DNA of 64,000 nt from Balanoglossus misakiensis (taxonomy: Eukaryota > Hemichordata). Positions 12,105 through 27,100 of the stretch are shown here, piece after piece. Numbering within the stretch: position 1 is the first letter of the stretch; every line of letters starts with the position of its first letter. The notes under the pieces are model-generated. The model made no database searches. It saw only the letters and a program-made list of their open reading frames with translations, and was not told the DNA's origin. Made by a program: the position numbers and the translations under genes. The stretch covers positions 12,462,001 to 12,526,000 of the forward strand of contig CM082582.2 in the NCBI GenBank assembly GCA_040954595.2, in the 5' to 3' direction.

Positions 12105-15100
12105 TAACCCATGATTTTTTCAAAAATCGGCCAAATTTTGAAATTCCGCAAAGTCGAAAAATTCTCATTTTTGGATGATTTTCATGAGCTATAACCCATG
12201 ATTTTTTCAAAAATCGGCCAAATTTTGAAATTCCGCAAAGTCGAAAAATTCTCATTTTTGGATGATTTTCATGAGCTATAACCCATGATTTTTTCAAAAA
12301 TCGGCCAAATTTTGAAATTCCGCAAAGTCGAAAAGTTCTCATTTTTGGATGATTTTCATGAGCTATAACCCGTGATTTTTTCAAAAATCGGCCAAATTTT
12401 GAAATTCCGCAAAGTCGAAAAATTCTCATTTTTGGATGATTTTCGTGAGCTATAACCCGTGATTTTTTCAAAAATCGGCCAAATTTTGAAATTCCGCAAA
12501 GTCGAAAAATTCTCATTTTTGGATGATTTTCGTGAGCTATAACCCATGATTTTTTCAAAAATCGGCCAAATTTTGAAATTCCGCAAAGTCGAAAAATTTT
12601 CATTTTTGGATGATTTTCGTGAGCTATAACCCATGATTTTTTCAAAAATCGGCCAAATTTTGAAATTCCGCAAAGTCGAAAAATTTTCATTTTTGGATGA
12701 TTTTCATGAGCTATAACCCATGATTTTTTCAAAAATCGGCCAAATTTTGAAATTCCGCAAAGTCGAAAAATTCTCATTTTTGGATGATTTTCATGAGCCT
12801 ATAACCCATGATTTTTTCAAAAATCGGCCAAATTTTGAAATTCCGCAAAGTCGAAAAATTCTCATTTTTGGATGATTTTCATGAGCTATAACCCATGATT
12901 TTTTCAAAAATCGGCCAAATTTTGAAATTCCGCAAAGTCGAAAAATTCTCATTTTTGGATGATTTTCATGAGCTTTAACCCATGATTTTTTCAAAAATCG
13001 GCCAAATTTTGAAATTCCGCAAAGTCGAAAAATTTTCATTTTTGGATGATTTTCATGAGCTATAACCCATGATTTTTTCAAAAATCGGCCAAATTTTGAA
13101 ATTTCCCAAAGTCGAAAAATTCTCATTTTTGGATGATTTTCATGAGCTATAACCCATGATTTTTTCAAAAATCGGCCAAATTTTGAAATTTCCCAAAGTC
13201 GAAAAATTCTCATTTTTGGATGATTTTCATGAGCTATAACCCATGATTTTTTCAAAAATCGGCCAAATTTTGAAATTCCGCAAAGTCGAAAAATTCTCAT
13301 TTTTGGATGATTTTCATGAGCTATAACCCATGATTTTTTCAAAAATCGGCCAAATTTTGAAATTCCGCAAAGTCGAAAAATTCTCATTTTTGGATGATTT
13401 TCATGAGCTATAACCCATGATTTTTTCAAAAATCGGCCAAATTTTGAAATTCCGCAAAGTCGAAAAATTCTCATTTTTGGATGATTTTCATGAGCTATAA
13501 CCCATGATTTTTTTCAAAAATCGGCCAAATTTTGAAATTCCGCAAAGTCGAAAAATTCTCATTTTTGGATGATTTTCATGAGCTATAACCCATGATTTTT
13601 TCAAAAATCGGCCAAATTTTGAAATTCCGCAAAGTCGAAAAATTCTCATTTTTGGATGATTTTCATGAGCTATAACCCATGATTTTTTCAAAAATCGGCC
13701 AAATTTTGAAATTCCGCAAAGTCGAAAAATTCTCATTTTTGGATGATTTTCATGAGCTATAACCCATGATTTTTTCAAAAATCGGCCAAATTTTGAAATT
13801 CCGCAAAGTCGAAAATTTCTCATTTTTGGATGATTTTCATGAGCTATAACCCATGATTTTTTCAAAAATCGGCCAAATTTTGAAATTCCGCAAAGTCGAA
13901 AAATTCTCATTTTTGGATGATTTTCATGAGCTATAACCCATGATTTTTTCAAAAATCGGCCAAATTTTGAAATTCCGCAAAGTCGAAAAATTCTCATTTT
14001 TGGATGATTTTCATGAGCTATAACCCATGATTTTTTCAAAAATCGGCCAAATTTTGAAATTCCGCAAAGTCGAAAAATTCTCATTTTTGGATGATTTTCA
14101 TGAGCTATAACCCATGATTTTTTCAAAAATCGGCCAAATTTTGAAATTCCGCAAAGTCGAAAAATTCTCATTTTTGGATGATTTTCATGAGCTATAACCC
14201 ATGATTTTTTCAAAAATCGGCCAAATTTTGAAATTCCGCAAAGTCGAAAAATTCTCATTTTTGGATGATTTTCATGAGCTATAACCCATGATTTTTTCAA
14301 AAATCGGCCAAATTTTGAAATTCCGCAAAGTCGAAAAATTCTCATTTTTGGATGATTTTCATGAGCTATAACCCATGATTTTTTCAAAAATCGGCCAAAT
14401 TTTGAAATTCCGCAAAGTCGAAAAATTCTCATTTTTGGATGATTTTCATGAGCTATAACCCATGATTTTTTCAAAAATCGGCCAAATTTTGAAATTCCGC
14501 AAAGTCGAAAAATTCTCATTTTTGGATGATTTTCATGAGCTATAACCCATGATTTTTTCAAAAATCGGCCAAATTTTGAAATTCCGCAAAGTCGAAAAAT
14601 TCTCATTTTTGGATGATTTTCATGAGCTATAACCCATGATTTTTTCAAAAATCGGCCAAATTTTGAAATTCCGCAAAGTCGAAAAATTCTCATTTTTGGA
14701 TGATTTTCATGAGCTATAACCCATGATTTTTTCAAAAATCGGCCAAATTTTGAAATTCCGCAAAGTCGAAAAATTCTCATTTTTGGATGATTTTCATGAG
14801 CTATAACCCATGATTTTTTCAAAAATCGGCCAAATTTTGAAATTCCGCAAAGTCGAAAAATTCTCATTTTTGGATGATTTTCATGAGCTATAACCCATGA
14901 TTTTTTCAAAAATCGGCCAAATTTTGAAATTCCGCAAAGTCGAAAAATTCTCATTTTTGGATGATTTTCATGAGCTATAACCCATGATTTTTTCAAAAAT
15001 CGGCCAAATTTTGAAATTCCGCAAAGTCGAAAAATTCTCATTTTTGGATGATTTTCATGAGCTATAACCCATGATTTTTTCAAAAATCGGCCAAATTTTG

Positions 15101-18100
15101 AAATTCCGCAAAGTCGAAAAATTCTCATTTTTGGATGATTTTCATGAGCTATAACCCATGATTTTTTCAAAAATCGGCCAAATTTTGAAATTCCGCAAAG
15201 TCGAAAAATTCTCATTTTTGGATGATTTTCATGAGCTATAACCCATGATTTTTTCAAAAATCGGCCAAATTTTGAAATTCCGCAAAGTCGAAAAATTCTC
15301 ATTTTTGGATGATTTTCATGAGCTATAACCCATGATTTTTTCAAAAATCGGCCAAATTTTGAAATTCCGCAAAGTCGAAAAATTCTCATTTTTGGATGAT
15401 TTTCATGAGCTATAACCCATGATTTTTTCAAAAATCGGCCAAATTTTGAAATTCCGCAAAGTCGAAAAATTCTCATTTTTGGATGATTTTCATGAGCTAT
15501 AACCCATGATTTTTTCAAAAATCGGCCAAATTTTGAAATTCCGCAAAGTCGAAAAATTCTCATTTTTGGATGATTTTCATGAGCTATAACCCATGATTTT
15601 TTCAAAAATCGGCCAAATTTTGAAATTCCGCAAAGTCGAAAAATTCTCATTTTTGGATGATTTTCATGAGCTATAACCCATGATTTTTCAAAAATCGGCC
15701 AAATTTTGAAATTCCGCAAAGTCGAAAAATTCTCATTTTTGGATGATTTTCATGAGCTATAACCCATGATTTTTTCAAAAATCGGCCAAATTTTGAAATT
15801 CCGCAAAGTCGAAAAATTCTCATTTTTGGATGATTTTCATGAGCTATAACCCATGATTTTTTCAAAAATCGGCCAAATTTTGAAATTCCGCAAAGTCGAA
15901 AAATTCTCATTTTTGGATGATTTTCATGAGCTATAACCCATGATTTTTTCAAAAATCGGCCAAATTTTGAAATTCCGCAAAGTCGAAAAATTCTCATTTT
16001 TGGATGATTTTCATGAGCTATAACCCATGATTTTTTCAAAAATCGGCCAAATTTTGAAATTCCGCAAAGTCGAAAAATTCTCATTTTTGGATGATTTTCA
16101 TGAGCTATAACCCATGATTTTTTCAAAAATCGGCCAAATTTTGAAATTCCGCAAAGTCGAAAAATTCTCATTTTTGGATGATTTTCATGAGCTATAACCC
16201 ATGATTTTTTCAAAAATCGGCCAAATTTTGAAATTCCGCAAAGTCGAAAAATTCTCATTTTTGGATGATTTTCATGAGCTATAACCCATGATTTTTTCAA
16301 AAATGGGCCAAATTTTGAAATTCCGCAAAGTCGAAAAATTCTCATTTTTGGATGATTTTCATGAGCTATAACCCATGATTTTTTCAAAAATCGGCCAAAT
16401 TTTGAAATTCCGCAAAGTCGAAAAATTCTCATTTTTGGATGATTTTCATGAGCTATAACCCATGATTTTTTCAAAAATCGGCCAAATTTTGAAATTCCGC
16501 AAAGTCGAAAAATTCTCATTTTTGGATGATTTTCATGAGCTATAACCCATGATTTTTTCAAAAATCGGCCAAATTTTGAAATTCCGCAAAGTCGAAAAAT
16601 TTCTCATTTTTGGATGATTTTCATGAGCTATAACCCATGATTTTTTCAAAAATCGGCCAAATTTTGAAATTCCGCAAAGTCGAAAAATTCTCATTTTTGG
16701 ATGATTTTCATGAGCTATAACCCATGATTTTTTCAAAAATCGGCCAAATTTTGAAATTCCGCAAAGTCGAAAAATTCTCATTTTTGGATGATTTTCATGA
16801 GCTATAACCCATGATTTTTTCAAAAATCGGCCAAATTTTGAAATTCCGCAAAGTCGAAAAATTCTCATTTTTGGATGATTTTCATGAGCTGTAACCCATG
16901 ATTTTTTCAAAAATCGGCCAAATTTTGAAATTCCGCAAAGTCGAAAATTTCTCATTTTTGGATGATTTTCATGAGCTATAACCCATGATTTTTTCAAAAA
17001 TCGGCCAAATTTTGAAATTCCGCAAAGTCGAAAAATTCTCATTTTTGGATGATTTTCATGAGCTATAACCCATGATTTTTTTCAAAAATCGGCCAAATTT
17101 TGAACTTCCGCAAAGTCGAAAAATTCTCATTTTTGGATGATTTTCATGAGCTATAACCCATGATTTTTTCAAAAATCGGCCAAATTTTGAAATTCCGCAA
17201 AGTCGAAAATTTCTCATTTTTGGATGATTTTCATGAGCTATAACCCATGATTTTTTCAAAAATCGGCCAAATTTTGAAATTCCGCAAAGTCGAAAATTTC
17301 TCATTTTTGGATGATTTTCATGAGCTATAACCCATGATTTTTTCAAAAATCGGCCAAATTTTGAAATTCCGCAAAGTCGAAAAATTCTCATTTTTGGATG
17401 ATTTTCATGAGCTATAACCCATGATTTTTTCAAAAATCGGCCAAATTTTGAAATTCCGCAAAGTCGAAAAATTCTCATTTTTGGATGATTTTCATGAGCT
17501 ATAACCCATGATTTTTTCAAAAATCGGCCAAATTTTGAAATTCCGCAAAGTCGAAAAATTTCTCATTTTTGGATGATTTTCATGAGCTATAACCCATGAT
17601 TTTTTCAAAATCGGCCAAATTTTGAAATTCCGCAAAGTCGAAAAATTCTCATTTTTGGATGATTTTCATGAGCTATAACCCATGATTTTTTCAAAAATCG
17701 GCCAAATTTTGAAATTCCGCAAAGTCGAAAAATTCTCATTTTTGGATGATTTTCATGAGCTATAACCCATGATTTTTTCAAAAATCGGCCAAATTTTGAA
17801 ATTCCGCAAAGTCGAAAAATTCTCATTTTTGGATGATTTTCATGAGCTATAACCCATGATTTTTTCAAAAATCGGCCAAATTTTGAAATTCCGCAAAGTC
17901 GAAAAATTCTCATTTTTGGATGATTTTCATGAGCTATAACCCATGATTTTTTCAAAAATCGGCCAAATTTTGAAATTCCGCAAAGTCGAAAAATTCTCAT
18001 TTTTGGATGATTTTCATGAGCTATAACCCATGATTTTTCAAAAATCGGCCAAATTTTGAAATTCCGCAAAGTCGAAAAATTCTCATTTTTGGATGATTTT

Positions 18101-21100
18101 CATGAGCTATAACCCATGATTTTTTCAAAAATCGGCCAAATTTTGAAATTCCGCAAAGTCGAAAAATTCTCATTTTTGGATGATTTTCATGAGCTATAAC
18201 CCATGATTTTTTCAAAAATCGGCCAAATTTTGAAATTCCGCAAAGTCGAAAATTTCTCATTTTTGGATGATTTTCATGAGCTATAACCCATGATTTTTTC
18301 AAAAATCGGCCAAATTTTGAAATTCCGCAAAGTCGAAAAATTCTCATTTTTGGATGATTTTCATGAGCTATAACCCATGATTTTTTCAAAAATCGGCCAA
18401 ATTTTGAAATTCCGCAAAGTCGAAAATTCTCATTTTTGGATGATTTTCATGAGCTATAACCCATGATTTTTTCAAAAATCGGCCAAATTTTGAAATTCCG
18501 CAAAGTCGAAAAATTCTCATTTTTGGATGATTTTCATGAGCTATAACCCATGATTTTTTCAAAAATCGGCCAAATTTTGAAATCTCGCAAAGTCGAAAAA
18601 TTCTCATTTTTGGATGATTTTCATGAGCTATAACCCATGATTTTTTCAAAAATCGGCCAAATTTTGAAATTCCGCAAAGTCGAAAAATTCTCATTTTTGG
18701 ATGATTTTCATGAGCTATAACCCATGATTTTTTCAAAAATCGGCCAAATTTTGAAATTCCGCAAAGTCGAAAAATTCTCATTTTTGGATGATTTTCATGA
18801 GCTATAACCCATGATTTTTTCAAAAATCGGCCAAATTTTGAAATTCCGCAAAGTCGAAAAATTCTCATTTTTGGATGATTTTCATGAGCTATAACCCATG
18901 ATTTTTTCAAAAATCGGCCAAATTTTGAAATTCCGCAAAGTCGAAAAATTCTCATTTTTGGATGATTTTCATGAGCTATAACCCATGATTTTTTCAAAAA
19001 TCGGCCAAATTTTGAAATTCCGCAAAGTCGAAAAATTCTCATTTTTGGATGATTTTCATGAGCTATAACCCATGATTTTTTCAAAAATCGGCCAAATTTT
19101 GAAATTCCGCAAAGTCGAAAAATTCTCATTTTTGGATGATTTTCATGAGCTATAACCCATGATTTTTTCAAAAATCGGCCAAATTTTGAAATTCCGCAAA
19201 GTCGAAAAATTCTCATTTTTGGATGATTTTCATGAGCTATAACCCATGATTTTTTCAAAAATCGGCCAAATTTTGAAATTCCGCAAAGTCGAAAAATTCT
19301 CATTTTTGGATGATTTTCATGAGCTATAACCCATGATTTTTTCAAAAATCGGCCAAATTTTGAAATTCCGCAAAGTCGAAAAATTCTCATTTTTGGATAA
19401 TTTTCATGAGCTATAACCCATGATTTTTTCAAAAATCGGCCAAATTTTGAAATTCCGCAAAGTCGAAAAATTCTCATTTTTGGATGATTTTCATGAGCTA
19501 TAACCCATGATTTTTTCAAAAATCGGCCAAATTTTGAAATTCCGCAAAGTCGAAAAATTCTCATTTTTGGATGATTTTCATGAGCTATAACCCATGATTT
19601 TTTCAAAAATCGGCCAAATTTTGAAATTCCGCAAAGTCGAAAAATTCTCATTTTTGGATGATTTTCATGAGCTATAACCCATGATTTTTCAAAAATCGGC
19701 CAAATTTTGAAATTCCGCAAAGTCGAAAAATTCTCATTTTTGGATGATTTTCATGAGCTATAACCCATGATTTTTTCAAAAATCGGCCAAATTTTGAAAT
19801 TCCGCAAAGTCGAAAAATTCTCATTTTTGGATGATTTTCATGAGCTATAACCCATGATTTTTTCAAAAATCGGCCAAATTTTGAAATTCCGCAAAGTCGA
19901 AAAATTCTCATTTTTGGATGATTTTCATGAGCTATAACCCATGATTTTTTCAAAAATCGGCCAAATTTTGAAATTCCGCAAAGTCGAAAAATTCTCATTT
20001 TTGGATGATTTTCATGAGCTATAACCCATGATTTTTTCAAAAATCGGCCAAATTTTGAAATTCCGCAAAGTCGAAAAATTCTCATTTTTGGATGATTTTC
20101 ATGAGCTATAACCCATGATTTTTTCAAAAATCGGCCAAATTTTGAAATTCCGCAAAGTCGAAAAATTCTCATTTTTGGATGATTTTCATGAGCTATAACC
20201 CATGATTTTTTCAAAAATCGGCCAAATTTTGAAATTCCGCAAAGTCGAAAAATTCTCATTTTTGGATGATTTTCATGAGCTATAACCCATGATTTTTTCA
20301 AAAATCGGCCAAATTTTGAAATTCCGCAAAGTCGAAAAATTCTCATTTTTGGATGATTTTCATGAGCTATAACCCATGATTTTTTCAAAAATCGGCCAAA
20401 TTTTGAAATTCCGCAAAGTCGAAAAATTCTCATTTTTGGATGATTTTCATGAGCTATAACCCATGATTTTTTCAAAAATCGGCCAAATTTTGAAATTCCG
20501 CAAAGTCGAAAATTTCCTCATTTTTGGATGATTTTCATGAGCTATAACCCATGATTTTTTCAAAAATCGGCCAAATTTTGAAATTCCGCAAAGTCGAAAA
20601 TTTCTCATTTTTGGATGATTTTCATGAGCTATAACCCATGATTTTTTCAAAAATCGGCCAAATTTTGAAATTCCGCAAAGTCGAAAAATTCTCATTTTTG
20701 GATGATTTTCATGAGCTATAACCCATGATTTTTTCAAAAATCGGCCAAATTTTGAAATTCCGCAAAGTCGAAAAATTCTCATTTTTGGATGATTTTCATG
20801 AGCTATAACCCATGATTTTTCAAAAATCGGCCAAATTTTGAAATTCCGCAAAGTCGAAAATTTCTCATTTTTGGATGATTTTCATGAGCTATAACCCATG
20901 ATTTTTTCAAAAATCGGCCAAATTTTGAAATTCCGCAAAGTCGAAAAATTCTCATTTTTGGATGATTTTCATGAGCTATAACCCATGATTTTTTCAAAAA
21001 TCGGCCAAATTTTGAAATTCCGCAAAGTCGAAAAATTCTCATTTTTGGATGATTTTCATGAGCTATAACCCATGATTTTTTCAAAAATCGGCCAAATTTT

Positions 21101-24100
21101 GAAATTCCGCAAAGTCGAAAAATTCTCATTTTTGGATGATTTTCATGAGCTATAACCCATGATTTTTTCAAAAATCGGCCAAATTTTGAAATCTCGCAAA
21201 GTCGAAAAATTCTCATTTTTGGATGATTTTCATGAGCTATAACCCATGATTTTTTCAAAAATCGGCCAAATTTTGAAATTCCGCAAAGTCGAAAATTCTC
21301 ATTTTTGGATGATTTTCATGAGCTATAACCCATGATTTTTTCAAAAATCGGCCAAATTTTGAAATTCCGCAAAGTCGAAAATTTCTCATTTTTGGATGAT
21401 TTTCATGAGCTATAACCCATGATTTTTTCAAAAATCGGCCAAATTTTGAAATTCCGCAAAGTCGAAAAATTCTCATTTTTGGATGATTTTCATGAGCTAT
21501 AACCCATGATTTTTTCAAAAATCGGCCAAATTTTGAAATTCCGCAAAGTCGAAAATTCTCATTTTTTGGATGATTTTCATGAGCTATAACCCATGATTTT
21601 TTCAAAAATCGGCCAAATTTTGAAATTCCGCAAAGTCGAAAATTTCTCATTTTTGGATGATTTTCATGAGCTATAANNNNNNNNNNNNNNNNNNNNNNNN
21701 NNNNNNNNNNNNNNNNNNNNNNNNNNNNNNNNNNNNNNNNNNNNNNNNNNNNNNNNNNNNNNNNNNNNNNNNNNNNATTTTGAAATTCCCGCAAAGTCGA
21801 AAAATTCTCATTTTTGGATGATTTTCATGAGCTATAACCATGATTTTTTCAAAAATCGGCCAAATTTTGAAATTCCGCAAAGTCGAAAAATTCTCATTTT
21901 TGGATGATTTTCATGAGCTATAACCCATGATTTTTTCAAAAATCGGCCAAATTTTGAAATTCCGCAAAGTCGAAAAATTCTCATTTTTGGATGATTTTCA
22001 TGAGCTATAACCCATGATTTTTTCAAATCGGCCAAATTTTGAAATTCCGCAAAGTCGAAAAATTCTCAATTTTTGGATGATTTTCATGAGCTATAACCCA
22101 TGATTTTTTCAAAAATCGGCCAAATTTTGAAATTCCGCAAAGTCGAAAAATTCTCATTTTTGGATGATTTTCATGAGCTATAACCCATGATTTTTTCAAA
22201 AATCGGCCAAATTTTGAAATTCCGCAAAGTCGAAAAATTCTCATTTTTGGATGATTTTCATGAGCTATAACCCATGATTTTTCAAAAATCGGCCAAATTT
22301 TGAAATTCCGCAAAGTCGAAAATTCTCATTTTTGGATGATTTTCATGAGCTATAACCCATGATTTTTTCAAAAATCGGCCAAATTTGAAATTCCGCAAAG
22401 TCGAAAAATTCTCATTTTTGGATGATTTTCATGAGCTATAACCATGATTTTTTCAAAAATCGGCCAAATTTTGAAATTCCGCAAAGTCGAAAAATTCTCA
22501 TTTTTGGATGATTTTCATGAGCTATAACCCATGATTTTTTCAAAAATCGGCCAAATTTTGAAATTCCGCAAAGTCGAAAATTCTCATTTTTGGATGATTT
22601 TCATGAGCTATAACCCATGATTTTTTCAAAAATCGGCCAAATTTGAAATTCCGCAAAGTCGAAAATTCTCATTTTGGATGATTTTCATGAGCTATAACCC
22701 ATGATTTTTTCAAAAATCGGCCAAATTTTGAAATTCCGCAAAGTCGAAAATTTCTCATTTTTGGATGATTTTCATGAGCTATAACCCATGATTTTTTCAA
22801 AAATCGGCCAAATTTTGAAATTCCGCAAAGTCGAAAAATTCTCATTTTTGGATGATTTTCATGAGCTATAACCCATGATTTTTTCAAAAATCGGCCAAAT
22901 TTTGAAATTCCGCAAAGTCGAAAAATTCTCATTTTTGGATGATTTTCATGAGCTATAACCCATGATTTTTTCAAAAATCGGCCAAATTTTGAAATTCCGC
23001 AAAGTCGAAAAATTCTCATTTTTGGATGATTTTCATGAGCTATAACCCATGATTTTTTCAAAAATCGGCCAAATTTTGAAATTCCGCAAAGTCGAAAAAT
23101 TCTCATTTTTGGATGATTTTCATGAGCTATAACCATGATTTTTTCAAAAATCGGCCAAATTTTGAAATTCCGCAAAGTCGAAAAATTCTCATTTTTGGAT
23201 GATTTTCATGAGCTATAACCCATGATTTTTCAAAAATCGGCCAAATTTTGAAATTCCGCAAAGTCGAAAATTCTCATTTTTGGATGATTTTCATGAGCTA
23301 TAACCCATGATTTTTTCAAAAATCGGCCAAATTTTGAAATTCCGCAAAGTCGAAAAATTCTCATTTTGGATGATTTTCATGAGCTATAACCCATGATTTT
23401 TTCAAAAATCGGCCAAATTTTGAAATTCCGCAAAGTCGAAAAATTCTCATTTTGGATGATTTTCATGAGCTATAACCCATGATTTTTTTCAAAAATCGGC
23501 CAAATTTTGAAATTCCGCAAAGTCGAAAAATTCTCATTTTTGGATGATTTTCATGAGCTATAACCCATGATTTTTTCAAAAATCGGCCAAATTTTGAAAT
23601 TCCGCAAAGTCGAAAAATTCTCATTTTTGGATGATTTTCATGAGCTATAACCCATGATTTTTTCAAAAATCGGCCAAATTTTGAAATTCCGCAAAGTCGA
23701 AAAATTCTCATTTTTGGATGATTTTCATGAGCTATAACCCATGATTTTTTCAAAAATCGGCCAAATTTTGAAATTCCGCAAAGTCGAAAAATTCTCATTT
23801 TTGGATGATTTTCATGAGCTATAACCCATGATTTTTTCAAAAATCGGCCAAATTTTGAAATTCCGCAAAGTCGAAAAATTCTCATTTTTGGATGATTTTC
23901 ATGAGCTATAACCCATGATTTTTTCAAAAATCGGCCAAATTTTGAAATTCCGCAAAGTCGAAAAATTCTCATTTTGGATGATTTTCATGAGCTATAACCC
24001 ATGATTTTTTCAAAAATCGGCCAAATTTTGAAATTCCGCAAAGTCGAAAAATTCTCATTTTTGGATGATTTTCATGAGCTATAACCCATGATTTTTTCAA

Positions 24101-27100
24101 AAATCGGCCAAATTTTGAAATTCCGCAAAGTCGAAAAATTCTCATTTTTGGATGATTTTCATGAGCTATAACCCATGATTTTTTCAAAAATCGGCCAAAT
24201 TTTGAAATTCCGCAAAGTCGAAAAATTCTCATTTTTGGATGATTTTCATGAGCTATAACCCATGATTTTTTCAAAAATCGGCCAAATTTTGAAATTCCGC
24301 AAAAGTCGAAAAATTCTCATTTTTGGATGATTTTCATGAGCTATAACCCATGATTTTTTCAAAAATCGGCCAAATTTTGAAATTCCGCAAAGTCGAAAAA
24401 TTCTCATTTTTGGATGATTTTCATGAGCTATAACCCATGATTTTTTCAAAAATCGGCCAAATTTTGAAATTCCGCAAAGTCGAAAATTCTCATTTTTGGA
24501 TGATTTTCATGAGCTATAACCCATGATTTTTTCAAAAATCGGCCAAATTTTGAAATTCCGCAAAGTCGAAAAATTCTCATTTTTGGATGATTTTCATGAG
24601 CTATAACCCATGATTTTTTCAAAAATCGGCCAAATTTTGAAATTCCGCAAAGTCGAAAATTCTCATTTTTGGATGATTTTCATGAGCTATAACCCATGAT
24701 TTTTTCAAAAATCGGCCAAATTTTGAAATTCCGCAAAGTCGAAAAATTCTCATTTTTGGATGATTTTCATGAGCTATAACCCATGATTTTTTCAAAAATC
24801 GGCCAAATTTTGAAATTCCGCAAAGTCGAAAAATTCTCATTTTTGGATGATTTTCATGAGCTATAACCCATGATTTTTTCAAAAATCGGCCAAATTTTGA
24901 AATTCCGCAAAGTCGAAAAATTCTCATTTTTGGATGATTTTCATGAGCTATAACCCATGATTTTTTCAAAAATCGGCCAAATTTTGAAATTCCGCAAAGT
25001 CGAAAATTCTCATTTTTGGATGATTTTCATGAGCTATAACCCATGATTTTTTCAAAAATCGGCCAAATTTTGAAATTCCGCAAAGTCGAAAAATTCTCAT
25101 TTTTGGATGATTTTCATGAGCTATAACCCATGATTTTTTCAAAAATCGGCCAAATTTGAAATTCCGCAAAGTCGAAAAATTCTCATTTTTGGATGATTTT
25201 CATGAGCTATAACCCATGATTTTTTCAAAAATCGGCCAAATTTTGAAATTCCGCAAAGTCGAAAAATTCTCATTTTTGGATGATTTTCATGAGCTATAAC
25301 CCATGATTTTTTCAAAATCGGCCAAATTTTGAAATTACGCAAAGTCGAAAAATTCTCATTTTTGGATGATTTTCATGAGCTATAACCCATGATTTTTTCA
25401 AAAATCGGCCAAATTTTGAAATTCCGCAAAGTCGAAAATTCTCATTTTTGGATGATTTTCATGAGCTATAACCCATGATTTTTTTCAAAATCGGCCAAAT
25501 TTTGAAATTCCGCAAAGTCGAAAAATTCTCATTTTTGGATGATTTTCATGAGCTATAACCCATGATTTTTTTCAAAAATCGGCCAAATTTTGAAATTCCG
25601 CAAAGTCGAAAAATTCTCATTTTTGGATGATTTTCATGAGCTATAACCCATGATTTTTCAAAAATCGGCCAAATTTTGAAATTCCGCAAAGTCGAAAATT
25701 TCTCATTTTTGGATGATTTTCATGAGCTATAACCCATGATTTTTTCAAAATCGGCCAAATTTTGAAATTCCGCAAAGTCGAAAAATTCTCATTTTTGGAT
25801 GATTTTCATGAGCTATAACCCATGATTTTTTCAAAAATCGGCCAAATTTTGAAATTCCGCAAAGTCGAAAAATTCTCATTTTTGGATGATTTTCATGAGC
25901 TATAACCCATGATTTTTTCAAAAATCGGCCAAATTTTGAAATTCCGCAAAGTCGAAAAATTCTCATTTTTGGATGATTTTCATGAGCTATAACCCATGAT
26001 TTTTCAAAAATCGGCCAAATTTTGAAATTCCGCAAAGTCGAAAAATTCTCATTTTTGGATGATTTTCATGAGCTATAACCCATGATTTTTTCAAAAATCG
26101 GCCAAATTTTGAAATTCCGCAAAGTCGAAAAATTCTCATTTTTGGATGATTTTCATGAGCTATAACCCATGATTTTTTCAAAAATCGGCCAAATTTTGAA
26201 ATTCCGCAAAGTCGAAAATTCTCATTTTTGGATGATTTTCATGAGCTATAACCCATGATTTTTTCAAAAATCGGCCAAATTTTGAAATTCCGCAAAGTCG
26301 AAAAATTCTCATTTTTGGATGATTTTCATGAGCTATAACCCATGATTTTTCAAAAATCGGCCAAATTTTGAAATTCCGCAAAGTCGAAAAATTCTCATTT
26401 TTGGATGATTTTCATGAGCTATAACCCATGATTTTTTCAAAAATCGGCCAAATTTTGAAATTCCGCAAAGTCGAAAAATTCTCATTTTTGGATGATTTTC
26501 ATGAGCTATAACCCATGATTTTTTCAAAAATCGGCCAAATTTGAAATTCCGCAAAGTCGAAAAATTCTCATTTTTGGATGATTTTCATGAGCTATAACCC
26601 ATGATTTTTCAAAAATCGGCCAAATTTTGAAATTACGCAAAGTCGAAAAATTCTCATTTTGGATGATTTTCATGAGCTATAACCCATGATTTTTTCAAAA
26701 ATCGGCCAAATTTTGAAATTCCGCAAAGTCGAAAATTCTCATTTTTGGATGATTTTCATGAGCTATAACCCATGATTTTTTCAAAAATCGGCCAAATTTT
26801 GAAATTCCGCAAAGTCGAAAAATTCTCATTTTTGGATGATTTTCATGAGCTATAACCCATGATTTTTCAAAAATCGGCCAAATTTTGAAATTCCGCAAAG
26901 TCGAAAAATTCTCATTTTTGGATGATTTTCATGAGCTATAACCCATGATTTTTTCAAAAATCGGCCAAATTTTGAAATTCCGCAAAGTCGAAAAATTCTC
27001 ATTTTTGGATGATTTTCATGAGCTATAACCCATGATTTTTTCAAAAATCGGCCAAATTTTGAAATTCCGCAAAGTCGAAAAATTCTCATTTTTGGATGAT